64,000 nucleotides of DNA from Pseudomonas aylmerensis (GCF_001702265.1 NZ_MAUE01000012.1:480001-544000); one strand, 5' to 3'. Counted from the first letter of the stretch, positions 9,030-19,704 are shown. Made by a program: numbers and translations. Notes: a model not told the origin generated them from the sequence alone.

Positions 9030-9579
9030 ACCGCTCAATCGGCGTAAAGGCCGCTGGCAGCTGATCCTGATCCTGATGATGGTGATCGGCCCGATGGCGC
9101 TGGCCACCTTCATGTACAAGCTGCAGTTCTGGGTGCCGGACAACCGCAGTTACCACGGCGAACTGATCGGCAACGGCCAGACCCGCGCCGATATCGGCGT
9201 GCAGGCGGATGAAGAGCGCTGGCAACTGCTGGTCACGGCGCCCACGGCCTGCGCCGCCGATTGCCAGCAACTGGTGTACCTGGCGCGCCAGCTGCAAATC
9301 AGCCTCGGCCGGGATGCATCGCGCGCCAGCCACGCCTTGGCCAGCGCGCAGCCGGTGAGCACCGACTACGAGGCCAAGCTCAAGGCTGAATATCCACAAC
9401 TGCAGCGCTACTCGCTGGACCTGTCGACCTTCACCAAGGACGCCGCCGCGCCGGGCGATGCGCAACTGTGGATCGTCGACCCGCACGGCAACCTGGTGCT
9501 GCGCTACGACGCCAAGGTCAAGGGCAAGGACTTGCTCAACGACCTGCGCCATCTGCTGAAACTGTCGAACATCGGATAA
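8995..9579 (+). CDS. Sco-like membrane-anchored protein with CxxxC, unknown function
   Basis: Predicted 194-residue protein with one membrane anchor (about 22-40) and a periplasmic domain. It has 'TACAADC', a Cys86-x3-Cys90 pair placed like the CxxxCP copper site of Sco proteins but lacking the Pro, and 'WIVDPHGNLVLRYD' late in the chain, like the end of a thioredoxin fold. No clear equivalent of the Sco His is present. Position between SURF1 and heme A synthase suggests a part in oxidase assembly. Annotated in pseudomonads as hypothetical or oxidase-associated. Confidence 0.8.
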   Translation: MGAAMNPLNMSEPLNRRKGRWQLILILMMVIGPMALATFMYKLQFWVPDNRSYHGELIGNGQTRADIGVQADEERWQLLVTAPTACAADCQQLVYLARQLQISLGRDASRASHALASAQPVSTDYEAKLKAEYPQLQRYSLDLSTFTKDAAAPGDAQLWIVDPHGNLVLRYDAKVKGKDLLNDLRHLLKLSNIG

Positions 9580-9589
9580 GGGCATCGTC

Positions 9590-10669
9590 ATGGCCAAGCC
9601 TGGATTTCGCCTCGCGTTGTTTGCCACCCTGCTGGCGCTGATTGTGGTGCTGCTCGGCGCTTATACGCGCCTGACCCACGCCGGTCTCGGTTGCCCGGAC
9701 TGGCCGGGTTGCTACGGCTTTATCAGCGTGCCCAAGACCGAGGCCCAGCTGGCGCATGCCGAGCTGCATTTCCCGGACACGCCGGTGGAGGCGGACAAGG
9801 GCTGGGCCGAGATGACCCATCGCTACTTCGCCGGCACCTTGGGCCTGCTGATCGTGCTGCTGGCGGCGCGTTCGTGGAGCCATCGACGTGATCCGGGCCA
9901 GCCGGTGAAGCTGCCGTTGTTTGTTTTGGCGGTGGTGTTCGCGCAGGCGGCCTTTGGCATGTGGACGGTGACGTTGAAGCTGTGGCCCCAAGTGGTCACG
10001 GGCCATTTGCTGGGCGGTTTCGCGACCTTGAGCCTGTTGTTCCTGCTGACCCTGCGCTTGTCGGGAGTGCTGCCCGCGTTGATCGTGCCCAAGCGCCTGC
10101 AATATTGGGCGACGGCTGGCCTGGTGCTGGTGATCGGCCAGATCGCCCTGGGCGGCTGGGTCAGTTCCAACTACGCGGCGGTGGCCTGTATCGATTTGCC
10201 TACCTGCCACGGCCAGTGGTGGCCGGCGGCGGACTTCGCCAATGGTTTCCACCTGACCCAGCACATCGGCCCCAATTATCTCGGCGGCCAGCTCGACAGC
10301 GATGCGCGAACCGCGATCCATCTCACCCATCGCATCGGCGCGGTGTTGGTCACCCTGGTGTTGCTGGGGCTGGCCTGGCAGCTGCGCGCGGTGGGCATGA
10401 CGCGGCTCGCGGGCCTGTTGTTGATTGCCCTGGCGGCGCAGATCGGCCTGGGCCTGAGCAATGTGTATTTCCATCTGCCGCTGCCGGTAGCCGTCGGCCA
10501 TAACGCCGGGGGCGCGGCGTTGCTGCTGACCCTGGTGCTGGTCAATTACCACGCGCGTACCAGCCTGGTACGGGTGCGCAACCAGCTGCCGTTCGGCTGG
10601 CGGTTTATTCCGCGCAAACAGGTGTCAGGCCTGATCACCCTTAAAGGAGAGATGCCATGGCGACCTTGA
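9590..10669 (+). CDS. ctaA: heme A synthase (COX15/CtaA family)
   Basis: Oxidises the C8 methyl of heme O to the formyl group of heme A. The 359-residue protein has eight predicted membrane helices, with conserved segments '[17 protein letters not shown]' (about 27-43), '[11 protein letters not shown]' (His heme ligand), '[13 protein letters not shown]' and '[12 protein letters not shown]'. The tail overlaps the start of ctaB by 13 bp. Together with ctaB it supplies the oxidase cofactor. Confidence 0.95.
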   Translation: MAKPGFRLALFATLLALIVVLLGAYTRLTHAGLGCPDWPGCYGFISVPKTEAQLAHAELHFPDTPVEADKGWAEMTHRYFAGTLGLLIVLLAARSWSHRRDPGQPVKLPLFVLAVVFAQAAFGMWTVTLKLWPQVVTGHLLGGFATLSLLFLLTLRLSGVLPALIVPKRLQYWATAGLVLVIGQIALGGWVSSNYAAVACIDLPTCHGQWWPAADFANGFHLTQHIGPNYLGGQLDSDARTAIHLTHRIGAVLVTLVLLGLAWQLRAVGMTRLAGLLLIALAAQIGLGLSNVYFHLPLPVAVGHNAGGAALLLTLVLVNYHARTSLVRVRNQLPFGWRFIPRKQVSGLITLKGEMPWRP

Positions 10670-11556
10670 TCGGCGCGCGTCACGGCCAGGCGATCTGGCG
10701 TGACTACCTGGAGCTGACCAAGCCGAAAGTGGTGGTGTTGATGCTCATCACCTCGCTGGTGGGGATGTTCCTCGCTACCCGCGCCGGCGTGCCGTGGGCG
10801 GTGCTGGTTTTCGGCAATCTGGGCATTGCCCTGTGTGCCGGCGGCGCGGCGGCGGTCAATCATGTAGTGGATCGGCGCATTGATGCGGTGATGGCGCGCA
10901 CGCACAAACGGCCGATGGCCGAAGGGCGGGTATCGCCGGTGGCGGCGCTGGCTTTTGCAGGGTTTCTGGCGGTTGCGGGCCTGGCCTTGCTGCTGGCGTT
11001 CACCAACCCGCTGGCCGCCTGGCTGACGCTGGCTTCCCTGCTCGGCTATGCGGTGATCTACACCGGTTTTCTCAAGCGCGCGACGCCGCAGAATATCGTC
11101 ATCGGCGGTTTGGCGGGGGCCGCGCCGCCGTTGCTGGGCTGGGTCGCCGTCACCGGCCATGTCAGCGCCGAACCCCTCCTGCTGGTGTTGATCATCTTCG
11201 CCTGGACCCCGCCGCATTTCTGGGCCCTGGCCATCCACCGCAAGGAGGAATATGCCAAGGCCGATATTCCGATGCTGCCGGTCACCCATGGCGAGCACTA
11301 CACCAAGGTGCATATCCTGCTCTACACCTTCGTCCTGCTGGCGGTGAGCCTGATGCCCTACGTCATCCACATGAGCGGCCTGCTGTACCTGGCCTGTGCA
11401 TTGGTTTTGGGCGGACGCTTTCTGCAATGGGCCTGGGTGCTGTACCGTGGCGCTCAGCCGCACGCGGCGATCAACACGTTCAAGTACTCTATCGCGTACT
11501 TGTTCCTTCTGTTTATCGCCCTGCTCGTAGACCACTACTTACTGTTGAACCTATGA
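10657..11556 (+). CDS. cyoE: protoheme IX farnesyltransferase (heme O synthase)
   Basis: Adds a farnesyl group to protoheme to make heme O, the precursor of heme A. The 299-residue membrane protein belongs to the UbiA superfamily: the first Asp-rich motif is '[19 protein letters not shown]' (about 68-86) and the second is '[15 protein letters not shown]' (about 196-210). Also called ctaB in this setting. A GGAGAG ribosome binding site lies in the end of ctaA. Its stop overlaps the ATG of the next gene (ATGA). Confidence 0.96.
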   Translation: MATLIGARHGQAIWRDYLELTKPKVVVLMLITSLVGMFLATRAGVPWAVLVFGNLGIALCAGGAAAVNHVVDRRIDAVMARTHKRPMAEGRVSPVAALAFAGFLAVAGLALLLAFTNPLAAWLTLASLLGYAVIYTGFLKRATPQNIVIGGLAGAAPPLLGWVAVTGHVSAEPLLLVLIIFAWTPPHFWALAIHRKEEYAKADIPMLPVTHGEHYTKVHILLYTFVLLAVSLMPYVIHMSGLLYLACALVLGGRFLQWAWVLYRGAQPHAAINTFKYSIAYLFLLFIALLVDHYLLLNL

Positions 11557-12188
11557 CTCGAACTCAAAAAACCGTCTTTATCCTGGTGGCCATCGTCGCG
11601 TTGATCATGGGCCTGACCGTCAACAAAGTGCTCTCGGGCAAAGGCCAGGGCGACCCGACCGCACTGATCGATGCCGGCATCATCCTGCTGCCGCAGAGCC
11701 GGCAGCTGCCGCCGGTGAGCATGACCAACCAGGACGGCCAGCCGGTGGTGGTCAATGAGTTGAAGGGCAAGTGGAGCCTGCTGTTCTTCGGCTACACCTT
11801 CTGTCCGGACATCTGCCCTACCACCCTCGCCCAGCTGCGCCAGATCAAGAGCGAGCTGCCCAAGGAGGCGGTGGATAAGCTGCAGGTGATCCTGGTCAGC
11901 GTCGACCCGAACCGCGATACCCCGGCCCAGCTCAAGCAGTACCTGGGCTACTTCGATCCGCAGTTCGAAGGCCTGACCGGCGCGAATGTGGACGATGTGC
12001 AGAAGGTCTCGAATGCCGTGAGCATCCCGTTTATCCCGGCCGATACCAGCAAGCCCAACTACACCGTCGACCACAGCGGCAACCTCGCGCTGATCGGTCC
12101 TGACGGCACACAGCGTGGATTCATCCGCGCACCGTTGAACAACCAGAAGCTGGTGGCGCAATTGCCGGGATTGTTGAAGCGTCCATAA
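11553..12188 (+). CDS. SCO1/SenC family copper chaperone
   Basis: Delivers copper to the CuA site of subunit II. The 211-residue protein has an N-terminal membrane anchor (about 8-25) and a thioredoxin-like domain with the copper motif CPDICP (Cys84, Cys88) and His174 ('TVDHSGN'). The ATG at 11553 overlaps the cyoE stop; the longer frame starting upstream inside cyoE is not used. Last gene of the oxidase cluster, followed by a REP repeat. Confidence 0.95.
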   Translation: MTRTQKTVFILVAIVALIMGLTVNKVLSGKGQGDPTALIDAGIILLPQSRQLPPVSMTNQDGQPVVVNELKGKWSLLFFGYTFCPDICPTTLAQLRQIKSELPKEAVDKLQVILVSVDPNRDTPAQLKQYLGYFDPQFEGLTGANVDDVQKVSNAVSIPFIPADTSKPNYTVDHSGNLALIGPDGTQRGFIRAPLNNQKLVAQLPGLLKRP

Positions 12189-12248
12189 GCCCTGCGCCTC
12201 TACCCCACGGCCTTGTGGGAGCCCTGGTCTGCGGGCAACCCAAAACAA

Positions 12249-12339
12249 ATGTGGGAGCGGGCTTGCCCGCGAAAGCATCGGTTCAGTCACTGATAAGTCG
12301 ACTGACACTGCACTTTCGCGAGCAAGCCCGCTCCCACAT
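12249..12339. repeat. REP pair, convergent intergenic
   Basis: A ~91-bp palindrome with arms ATGTGGGAGCGGGCTTGCCC and GCAAGCCCGCTCCCACAT, between the convergent sco gene and metQ. A partial extra copy (TTGTGGGAGCC...GCGGGCAACC) lies just to the left at about 12214-12241. The right arm runs into six T residues, so it may also terminate transcription from the left. Confidence 0.88.
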
Positions 12340-12362
12340 TTTTTGCTCTTCGGTGTTTCGAA

Positions 12363-13136
12363 TCAGAACGCCGGCAGAATTGCGCCTTTGTACTTCTCGA
12401 GGATGAAGGCTTTCACTTCAGGCGTGTGCAGGGCTGCAACCAGCTTCTTCACGGCGTCCGAGTCTTTGTTGTCTTCGCGGGTCACCAGGATATTCACGTA
12501 AGGCGAGTCATTGCCTTCGATCACCAGCGCATCCTTGGACGGATCCAGCTTGGCTTCCAGCGCGTAGTTGGTGTTGATCAGCGCCAGGTCGACCTGGGTC
12601 AGCACGCGCGGCAGGGTGGCGGCTTCCAGTTCGCGGAATTTCAGGTTTTTCGGGTTGGCGGTGATGTCCTTGATGGTCGACAGGATGTTGGTCGGGTCCT
12701 TCAGGGTGATCAGGTTGTGCTTGGCCAGCAGCAACAGCGCGCGGCCACCATTGGTGGCGTCGTTCGGGATCACGACGTTGGCGCCGCTTGGCAGGTCTTC
12801 CAGCTTCTTGTACTTGCTCGAGTAGGCGCCCAGGGGCTCCAGGTGCACCGCGCCGACGCTCACCAGGTGAGTGCCCTTGGCCTTGTTGAACTCATCCAGG
12901 TACGGCTGGTGTTGGAAGAAGTTGGCATCCAGGCGCTTCTCGGCCACCTGTACGTTGGGCTGCACGTAGTCGGTGAAGACTTTGACCTGCAGGTCCACGC
13001 CTTCTTTGGCGAGGGCAGGCTTCACGAATTCGAGGATTTCCGCGTGCGGCACCGGCGACGCGGCGACCGTGATGGTCTCGGCGGCGTGGGCGGAAAACGC
13101 GGCAACGGCGGCGAAAGCAACCAGTAGTTTTTTCAT
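12363..13136 (-). CDS. metQ: methionine ABC transporter substrate-binding protein
   Basis: Periplasmic binding protein of the NlpA/MetQ family, 257 residues. The signal peptide ends 'AFSAHA-AE' without a lipobox Cys, so the mature protein looks soluble rather than a lipoprotein. Family signatures include 'FFQHQPYLDEFN' (about 73-84) and 'LALINTNYAL' (about 188-197). The ATG ending at 13136 has GGAGC upstream. It is the last gene of metN-metI-metQ. D-methionine or related substrates are possible. Confidence 0.93.
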   Translation of the reverse strand: MKKLLVAFAAVAAFSAHAAETITVAASPVPHAEILEFVKPALAKEGVDLQVKVFTDYVQPNVQVAEKRLDANFFQHQPYLDEFNKAKGTHLVSVGAVHLEPLGAYSSKYKKLEDLPSGANVVIPNDATNGGRALLLLAKHNLITLKDPTNILSTIKDITANPKNLKFRELEAATLPRVLTQVDLALINTNYALEAKLDPSKDALVIEGNDSPYVNILVTREDNKDSDAVKKLVAALHTPEVKAFILEKYKGAILPAF

Positions 13137-13187
13137 CCAACAAGCTCCTTGTTCGGACATCTGCCGGCAGTTGGCCGGCAATGGCCG

Positions 13188-13862
13188 TTATTTTCGAGAA
13201 AAGTGCACCACCAGCTTGTCGCCGACGGTTTGCAGAATTTGCACCAGCACCAACAGCATCACCACGGTGACCACCATCACATCGGTCTGGAAACGCTGGT
13301 AACCGAAGCGGATCGCCAGGTCGCCCAGGCCGCCGGCACCGACTACGCCGGCCATCGCCGTGTAGGAAACCAGTGTAATCGCCGTCACCGTGATCGCCGC
13401 GAAAATACCCGGGCGGGCTTCAGGCAACAGGGCGTTGGTGATGATCTGGCGGGTGCTGGCCCCCATGGACTGAGTGGCTTCGATGATGCCGCGGTCCACT
13501 TCACGCAAGGCGGTTTCCACCAGGCGCGCAAAGAACGGCGTCGCGCCCACTACCAATGGCGGAATGGCGCCGGCCACGCCCAGCGAAGTCCCGGTGATCA
13601 GCACGGTGAACGGGATCATCACGATCAGCAGGATGATGAACGGCAGCGAACGCAGAATGTTCACGATCAGCGACAGCAGTGCGTACAGCCCTTTCTGCTC
13701 GAACAGTTGGCGCGGGCTGGTCAGGAACAACAGCACGCCCAGCGGCAGGCCCAGCACGACGGTAAAGAACAGCGAACCGAACAGCATGGTCATGGTGTCG
13801 CCGGTGGCCAGCCAGATTTCGGACCAGTCGATATTGGCGAAGAAACTCAACAGGACTTCCAT
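13188..13862 (-). CDS. metI: methionine ABC transporter permease
   Basis: Inner-membrane permease of 224 residues with about five membrane segments. The EAA loop that contacts the ATPase is visible as 'VDRGIIEATQSMGASTRQII' (about 122-141). Its start overlaps the metN stop codon (TAATG), and metQ begins 51 bp after its end. Length and position match MetI. Confidence 0.94.
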   Translation of the reverse strand: MEVLLSFFANIDWSEIWLATGDTMTMLFGSLFFTVVLGLPLGVLLFLTSPRQLFEQKGLYALLSLIVNILRSLPFIILLIVMIPFTVLITGTSLGVAGAIPPLVVGATPFFARLVETALREVDRGIIEATQSMGASTRQIITNALLPEARPGIFAAITVTAITLVSYTAMAGVVGAGGLGDLAIRFGYQRFQTDVMVVTVVMLLVLVQILQTVGDKLVVHFSRK

Positions 13863-14869
13863 TAGCGCAGCACCTCCATGTGGACGTCAGCGGCGGTGAA
13901 GCGCGCAAACGCGGCTTCCATATCGCCACCCGTGACGGCGAGGGTCAGTTGCCCGTAGGGGATGTCTTTGATGCGGTCGATACGCCCGGCGAGGATGCTG
14001 TAGTCCACACCCGTTTCGCGGGCGACGGTACCCAGCAGCGGCGCGTAGGTCGCTTCGCCCTGGAAGGTCAGGCGCACGATGCGCCCTGGCACGTGAGCGA
14101 AGTCATCACGCTGCTCGCTTTCGTCAACCTGCTCGGACTCCTGCACGAAACGCTTGGTGGTCGGGTGCTTGGGGTGCAGAAACACATCGGCGACCGAGCC
14201 CTGCTCGACGATCACGCCGGCGTCCATCACGGCGACCTGGTCGCACACGCGGCGGATCACATCCATTTCGTGGGTGATCAGCACGATGGTCAGCTTCAGT
14301 TCGCGGTTGATCTCGGCCAGCAATTGCAGCACCGAGGCGGTGGTTTGCGGGTCGAGGGCGCTGGTGGCTTCGTCGCACAGCAGGATCTTGGGTTTGGTCG
14401 CCAGGGCGCGGGCAATGCCGACGCGTTGCTTCTGGCCACCGGACAACTGCGCCGGGTACTTCTTGGCGTGATCCGACAGGCCGACGCGGGCGAGGAGTTC
14501 GGCCACGCGCTGGTCGATTTCCTTGCGCGACAATTCGCCGGCCAGGGTCAGCGGCAGCGCCACGTTGTCGGCAACGGTCTTGGACGCCAGCAGGTTGAAG
14601 TGCTGGAAAATCATCCCGACCTGCTGACGGAAACGGCGCAGGCCGTTGGCGTCCAGTGCAGTGACTTCTTCACCGTCGACATTGATCTGACCGCCGCTGG
14701 GCTGTTCCAGGCGATTGATCAGGCGCAGCAAAGTACTTTTTCCCGCACCCGAATGACCAATCAGGCCAAACACCTGACCGTTTTCGACGCGCAGGCTGGT
14801 GGGGTGCAGGGCGGGGATTTCCTTACCGGCGACGCGGTAGGTTTTATGGACGTTATGAAACTCGATCAC
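13862..14869 (-). CDS. metN: methionine ABC transporter ATP-binding protein
   Basis: Energises methionine import. The 335-residue protein has Walker [10 protein letters not shown] (about 38-46), the signature LSGGQKQR (about 141-148), Walker B '[12 protein letters not shown]' and the switch His ('LITHEMD'). A C-terminal NIL (ACT-like) domain from about 260 to 335 is the usual site for methionine feedback in this family. First gene of the operon; no S-box riboswitch is recognisable in the upstream gap. Confidence 0.95.
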   Translation of the reverse strand: MIEFHNVHKTYRVAGKEIPALHPTSLRVENGQVFGLIGHSGAGKSTLLRLINRLEQPSGGQINVDGEEVTALDANGLRRFRQQVGMIFQHFNLLASKTVADNVALPLTLAGELSRKEIDQRVAELLARVGLSDHAKKYPAQLSGGQKQRVGIARALATKPKILLCDEATSALDPQTTASVLQLLAEINRELKLTIVLITHEMDVIRRVCDQVAVMDAGVIVEQGSVADVFLHPKHPTTKRFVQESEQVDESEQRDDFAHVPGRIVRLTFQGEATYAPLLGTVARETGVDYSILAGRIDRIKDIPYGQLTLAVTGGDMEAAFARFTAADVHMEVLR

Positions 14870-15134
14870 GTAGCGAACCTTGTGGGGCGCATGGAAAAGG
14901 GATCAGCGGTTAGCCGGGCGCGCATTTTAGCCTGTCCGTATAGCGTTTCTTAGCATTTATTTCGCATTCAACCAGTGATTTGGCAATAACGCGATCAAAG
15001 GTCATAAAAAAGGAACGGTACAAAACCGTGTCAGTCACTACTTAAGCAACTCGATTTCCCAGGTGCCGTGCCTGGGGTTTTGCTCAAACGAGCCGGGGAC
15101 CGCTCTGGCCACTTTGAATAAGGAGTTTTGTCTG

Positions 15135-17276
15135 ATGAGTACCAAGAAGCCAGCCACCCCGCCGAAGAGTGAACTTGCCGGCACCGATACCCTGGACCGT
15201 GGCAACACCAACGCCAAGCTGCAGGCCCTGGAGGAATTCCGCTCCGATGCGACCGGCCAGGCCCTGCGTACCAACCAAGGCGTGAAGATTTCCGACAACC
15301 AGAACACCCTGAAAGTCGGCTCCCGTGGCCCGTCGCTGCTGGAAGACTTCATCATGCGTGAAAAAATCACGCACTTTGACCATGAACGCATCCCGGAGCG
15401 CATCGTGCATGCCCGCGGTACTGGCGCGCATGGTTATTTCCAGACCTATGAAAACCATTCGGCGCTGAGCAAGGCCGGCTTCCTGCGCAACCCCGAGCAT
15501 AAAACCCCGGTGTTTGTGCGCTTCTCCACCGTGCAGGGCCCGCGTGGTTCCGGCGATACGGTGCGCGACGTGCGCGGTTTTGCAGTGAAGTTCTTCACCG
15601 ACGAAGGCAACTTCGACCTGGTGGGCAACAACATGCCGGTCTTTTTCATTCAGGACGCGATCAAGTTTCCCGACTTCGTCCACGCGGTAAAACCTGAACC
15701 GCACAATGAAATTCCTACCGGCGGCTCGGCCCACGATACGTTCTGGGACTTTGTCTCGCTGCAGCCGGAATCGGCGCATATGGTGCTGTGGGCAATGTCC
15801 GACCGCGCCATTCCAAAAAGCCTGCGCGCAATGCAGGGGTTCGGCATTCACACCTTCCGGCTGATCAACACCGAAGGTAAGTCGAGTTTCGTGAAATTCC
15901 ACTGGCATCCAAAAGTCGGCACTTGCTCCCTGGTGTGGGACGAAGCGCAAAAGCTTGCCGGTAAAGATACCGATTACCACCGTCGCGACCTGTGGGAAGC
16001 GATTGAAAGCGGCGACTACCCTGAGTGGGAATTGGGCGTGCAGATCGTCGCCGAAGAGGACGAGCACAAGTTCGACTTCGACCTGCTCGATCCGACCAAG
16101 ATCATCCCCGAAGAGCTGGTGCCGATTACGCCGTTGGGCAAGATGGTGCTTAACCGCAACCCGGACAACTTCTTCGCCGAAGTCGAGCAGGTTGCGTTCT
16201 GCCCGGGCCATATCGTGCCGGGTATCGACTTCACCAACGACCCGTTGCTGCAAGGTCGTCTGTTTTCCTACACGGATACGCAGATCAGCCGTCTCGGTGG
16301 CCCGAACTTTCATGAGTTGCCGATCAATAGGCCGGTGGTGCCTTTCCACAACGGTCAGCGCGACGCCCAGCACCGCACGGTGATCGACAAAGGTCGCGCG
16401 GCCTACGAGCCCAATTCCATCGACGGCGGTTGGCCGAAGGAAACCCCTCCTGCCGCCCAGGATGGTGGGTTCGAGACCTATTACGAGCGCGTCGATGCCA
16501 ACAAAGTGCGTGAGCGCAGTGAGTCGTTCGGCGATCACTTCTCCCAGGCCACGCTGTTTTTCCACAGCATGAGCCACCACGAGAAAGAGCACATCATTGC
16601 GGCCTACAGCTTCGAATTGGGCAAGGTTGAGCGCGAGTTCATCCGTGCCCGTCAGGTGAACGAGATCCTGGCCAACATCGATCTGGAACTGGCCAAGCGC
16701 GTTGCGCAGAACCTGGGTCTGCCGGCGCCGACCAAAGGCACCGTGCCGCCACGCAAGTCGTCTTTGAAGGAGTCGCCGGCGTTGAGCCAGGTGAACCTGC
16801 TGTCGGGCGATATCAAGACGCGCAAAGTCGCGATTCTGGCCGCCAACGGCGTGGATGGCGTGGCGATTGCCGCGTTGAAGAAGGCGTTGGAAGCCGAGGG
16901 TGCCCACGCCAAGTTGCTGGGGCCGACTTCGGCACCGGTGACAACCGCCGATGGCAAGAGCTTGAAGGTCGATGCGTCGATGGAAGGCATGCCGTCCATC
17001 GCGTTTGACGCGGTGTTTGTGCCAGGGGGTGCCAAGTCGGTGCAGGCATTGAGCGGCGACGGTGTGGCGCTGCACTTCCTGTTGGAGGCGTACAAGCACC
17101 TGAAGGCGATCACGGTCGCCAATGACGCCAAGCCATTGCTGGATCTGCTGAAGCTGGAGGCGGATGCGGGCTTGATCGTGGGGTCGGATGCGAAAGCGTT
17201 CAAGGCCTTCTTTGCGGCGATTGCGCAGCACCGGGTTTGGGATCGCGAGCCGAAGGCCAAGGCGATTCCGGCTTAA
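15135..17276 (+). CDS. katE: large-subunit catalase (HPII type)
   Basis: Decomposes hydrogen peroxide. At 713 residues it is a clade 2 catalase. The core holds the active-site His92 ('[12 protein letters not shown]'), '[14 protein letters not shown]' and the proximal heme Tyr segment '[14 protein letters not shown]'. A C-terminal DJ-1/PfpI-like domain spans about residues 575-700. I chose the ATG at 15135 behind AAGGAG; the 24 residues upstream in the frame do not look coding. It stands alone, with 265 bp upstream and a REP downstream. RpoS control is usual for katE; no promoter was confirmed. Confidence 0.96.
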   Translation: MSTKKPATPPKSELAGTDTLDRGNTNAKLQALEEFRSDATGQALRTNQGVKISDNQNTLKVGSRGPSLLEDFIMREKITHFDHERIPERIVHARGTGAHGYFQTYENHSALSKAGFLRNPEHKTPVFVRFSTVQGPRGSGDTVRDVRGFAVKFFTDEGNFDLVGNNMPVFFIQDAIKFPDFVHAVKPEPHNEIPTGGSAHDTFWDFVSLQPESAHMVLWAMSDRAIPKSLRAMQGFGIHTFRLINTEGKSSFVKFHWHPKVGTCSLVWDEAQKLAGKDTDYHRRDLWEAIESGDYPEWELGVQIVAEEDEHKFDFDLLDPTKIIPEELVPITPLGKMVLNRNPDNFFAEVEQVAFCPGHIVPGIDFTNDPLLQGRLFSYTDTQISRLGGPNFHELPINRPVVPFHNGQRDAQHRTVIDKGRAAYEPNSIDGGWPKETPPAAQDGGFETYYERVDANKVRERSESFGDHFSQATLFFHSMSHHEKEHIIAAYSFELGKVEREFIRARQVNEILANIDLELAKRVAQNLGLPAPTKGTVPPRKSSLKESPALSQVNLLSGDIKTRKVAILAANGVDGVAIAALKKALEAEGAHAKLLGPTSAPVTTADGKSLKVDASMEGMPSIAFDAVFVPGGAKSVQALSGDGVALHFLLEAYKHLKAITVANDAKPLLDLLKLEADAGLIVGSDAKAFKAFFAAIAQHRVWDREPKAKAIPA

Positions 17277-17300
17277 ACGCTTGATTGACCGTTAGACCGC

Positions 17301-17373
17301 TATCGCAGGCAAGCCAGCTCCCACATTTTGAATTGTGAATACATTCAAATGTGGGGGCTGGCTTGCCTGCGAT
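17301..17373. repeat. REP pair, convergent intergenic
   Basis: A 73-bp palindrome whose arms read TCGCAGGCAAGCCAGCTCCC and GGGGGCTGGCTTGCCTGCGA, between katE and the minus-strand lipoprotein gene ending at 17378. The arm sequence (CTGGCTTGCCTGCGA) matches the copy at 6436-6527 rather than the GCGGGCTTGCCCGCGAA variant, so two REP subfamilies are present in the window. Confidence 0.87.
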
Positions 17374-17377
17374 GCTT

Positions 17378-18097
17378 TTATTGCGCCTTGCGCGGAATCA
17401 GCACAACCTGCGCCGGAATATTCTTCAGAATCTGCCGGTGGATCTTCAGGTCATACCCCGAATCAATTCGCTTCACCCGTTTGGTCAGCAACGTGGCCAA
17501 CCACGGGTAATCCTGCGTGCGCGGCGCCTGGATGCTCACGTCGCACTGGTAATTCACCACGTCGGTAGCGATGGCATCGAGTTGATGGCGCAGCGCTTCA
17601 ATGTCGGTGAGGTTCAGCGCCACGGTGGTGCTTTGCGCGGCCGGGTCGATGACCTTGGCGGCAGGCTTGGCTTCGGCGGCCTTGAGGGCGGCCTCGGCCT
17701 TGTCCAACTCGGCTTTGCGCGCATGGGTGATGGCGCTGTTGACGCCGCCGGTCAGGGCCGGCGCCTTGGGCATCAGCGCACGGGCACGGCTCAAGGCAGT
17801 GGCGGCGGCGTTGACGTCACCTTTTTGCAGCACGATCTGGCTGCGCTGCAGGTAGGCCTCGGCCAGCTGACGTTGGTAAGTCTCCAGGGCCGGGTCGTTG
17901 GGCGACTGGGCCTGCAACGCGGCCAATTGGTCTTCGGCGGTGGCCAGCTCACTGCTGGCCAGGTTTTGCTCCAGCTGTGCGATGGCCGCAGCGCGCGCGT
18001 CCGGGGCCTCTGGGGCGGCGGGCGGTGTGCTTTGACAGGCGCCCAGCAGCAGGGAAAATGCGGCAAGGAGCAGATAACGGGAGGTGAACAGCTTCAT
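17378..18097 (-). CDS. putative lipoprotein, helical repeat-rich
   Basis: Predicted 239-residue lipoprotein. The signal peptide ends in the lipobox LLGAC with Cys21 as the lipidation site. The mature part is Ala- and Gln-rich and looks like a run of amphipathic helices resembling tetratricopeptide repeats (about 36-150). The C-terminal ~70 residues differ. It lies 37 bp downstream of znuB on the same strand, and I recall an unknown gene in this place in P. aeruginosa. A zinc-related role would be positional inference only. Confidence 0.82.
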   Translation of the reverse strand: MKLFTSRYLLLAAFSLLLGACQSTPPAAPEAPDARAAAIAQLEQNLASSELATAEDQLAALQAQSPNDPALETYQRQLAEAYLQRSQIVLQKGDVNAAATALSRARALMPKAPALTGGVNSAITHARKAELDKAEAALKAAEAKPAAKVIDPAAQSTTVALNLTDIEALRHQLDAIATDVVNYQCDVSIQAPRTQDYPWLATLLTKRVKRIDSGYDLKIHRQILKNIPAQVVLIPRKAQ

Positions 18098-18134
18098 TCC
18101 TGCGACTCTCTATTTGCGCAAAAAGCGAGCAAGT

Positions 18135-18923
18135 CTACACCCCTCGACGGGGCAGGACAAAACTCAGCAGAAACAGGGCGGCGGCCGTGACCACAATTGA
18201 CGGCCCGGCCGGCGTGTCCTTGAACCAGGACAACGCCAGGCCCCCACACACGGCGAGCATCCCCAGCAGGCTGGCGCCGATGGCCATCTGCTCGGGTGAG
18301 CGGGCGTGGCGCTGGGCGGCGGCGGCTGGGATGATCAGCAGCGATGTGATCAACAATACGCCGACAATCTTCATCGCGACAGCAATCACCACGGCGATCA
18401 ACAACATCAGCGCCATGCGCAGGGTCGGCACGGGCAGCCCTTCCACCGTGGCCAGCTCTTCATGCACGGTGATCGCCAGCAGCGGACGCCACAGGGCGAC
18501 CAGCAACACCAGCACGACGGCGCTGCCGCCGAGGATCCAGGCAAGGTCGGTCGGGCTGATCGCCAGCAGATCACCGAACAGGTAGGCCATCAGGTCGATG
18601 CGCACTTCATGCATGAAGCTGAGCACCACCAGCCCCAGCGACAGTGTGCTGGGCGCCAGGATGCCCAGCAGCGTGTCGGAGGCCAGCGGCTGGCGCTGCT
18701 GCAGGGTCACCAGCAGCACCGCCAGCAGCAGGCAGCCTACGGTCACGGCGATGGTCGGGCTCACATCCAGCAAAAAGCCCATGGCCACCCCCAGCAGCGC
18801 GGCGTGGGACAGGGTGTCGCCGAAATAGGCCATGCGTCGCCAGACCACGAACGAGCCCAGCGGGCCCGCCACCAGCGCCAAAGCCAAGCCTGCCAGCAGG
18901 GCGTAGAGCAGAAAATCAGCCAT
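18135..18923 (-). CDS. znuB: zinc ABC transporter permease
   Basis: Inner-membrane permease for high-affinity zinc uptake, 262 residues with about eight membrane segments, including '[19 protein letters not shown]' (about 32-50). I chose the ATG ending at 18923 ([12 protein letters not shown]); it overlaps znuC by 8 bp, implying translational coupling. The longer upstream frame is antisense-like and is discarded. Confidence 0.94.
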   Translation of the reverse strand: MADFLLYALLAGLALALVAGPLGSFVVWRRMAYFGDTLSHAALLGVAMGFLLDVSPTIAVTVGCLLLAVLLVTLQQRQPLASDTLLGILAPSTLSLGLVVLSFMHEVRIDLMAYLFGDLLAISPTDLAWILGGSAVVLVLLVALWRPLLAITVHEELATVEGLPVPTLRMALMLLIAVVIAVAMKIVGVLLITSLLIIPAAAAQRHARSPEQMAIGASLLGMLAVCGGLALSWFKDTPAGPSIVVTAAALFLLSFVLPRRGV

Positions 18924-19704
18924 GCTTGCAGCTATCTCCGTGAACGTGGGTGTGAGGTGCGGTGGGGTCGTCGACCACGGCGCCATGCAGGTCATGGGCG
19001 TGGTCGTGATGGTGGTGGTAGATCGCCAGGCTCTGGGCATTCTTGCCGAACAACTCGACGAACGCCGGGTCGCCGCTGACCTGTTCCGGGTGACCTGAGC
19101 AGCAGACGTGGCGATTCAGGCACACCACCTGGTCGGTGGTGCTCATTACCAGGTGCAGGTCGTGGGAGACCATCAGCACGCCGCAGCCATGGCGGTCGCG
19201 CAGGCGGGTGATCAGGCTGTACAGCTCGGCCTGGCCGGCCACGTCGACGCCTTGCACGGGCTCATCGAGTACCAGCAGTTCCGGCTCGCGCAGCAGGGCG
19301 CGGGCCAGCAGCACGCGCTGCATCTCGCCACCGGAGATGCTCTGCACGGGGCTGTCGATGACTTGTTCGGCGCCGACTTCCTTGAGCGCGGCCTGGGCGC
19401 GAGTGCGATCCACGCCGGGGACCAGGCGCAGAAAGCGCAGGACCGACAGCGGCAAGGTCGGGTCCACGTGCAGTTTTTGCGGCATGTAGCCGACGCGCAG
19501 CTTGGGCTTGCGCCACACGCTGCCGGTGTCGGGCTTGAGCAGGCCGAGCACGGCGCGCACCAGGGTGGTCTTGCCGGCGCCATTCGGGCCGATCAGCGTG
19601 ACGATCTGTCCTGGTTCCACACTCAGCGCGATGTTATCCAGCACGTTTTGCCCGGCGAACGTGACCCCAACCTGCTCCAGGCGGATTAACGCGTTGCTCA
19701 TCAA
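18916..19704 (-). CDS. znuC: zinc ABC transporter ATP-binding protein
   Basis: ATPase of the Znu zinc importer, 262 residues. Walker A is GPNGAGKTT (about 38-46), the signature is ISGGEMQR, and Walker B is '[12 protein letters not shown]'. The C-terminal tail is strikingly His-rich, with [12 protein letters not shown] and a second stretch [12 protein letters not shown]; such tails may bind zinc at the cytoplasmic face. The gene overlaps zur by 4 bp on one side and znuB by 8 bp on the other. Confidence 0.95.
   Translation of the reverse strand: MMSNALIRLEQVGVTFAGQNVLDNIALSVEPGQIVTLIGPNGAGKTTLVRAVLGLLKPDTGSVWRKPKLRVGYMPQKLHVDPTLPLSVLRFLRLVPGVDRTRAQAALKEVGAEQVIDSPVQSISGGEMQRVLLARALLREPELLVLDEPVQGVDVAGQAELYSLITRLRDRHGCGVLMVSHDLHLVMSTTDQVVCLNRHVCCSGHPEQVSGDPAFVELFGKNAQSLAIYHHHHDHAHDLHGAVVDDPTAPHTHVHGDSCKHG

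Noticed and set aside
14870..15134. SAM riboswitch upstream of metN or regulatory RNA before katE
   Set aside because: I could not recognise any S-box core or conserved pairing; the region reads as an ordinary divergent promoter gap.
15084..17231. 715-residue open frame antisense to katE
   Set aside because: Shadow of a strongly coding plus-strand gene with clear catalase motifs.
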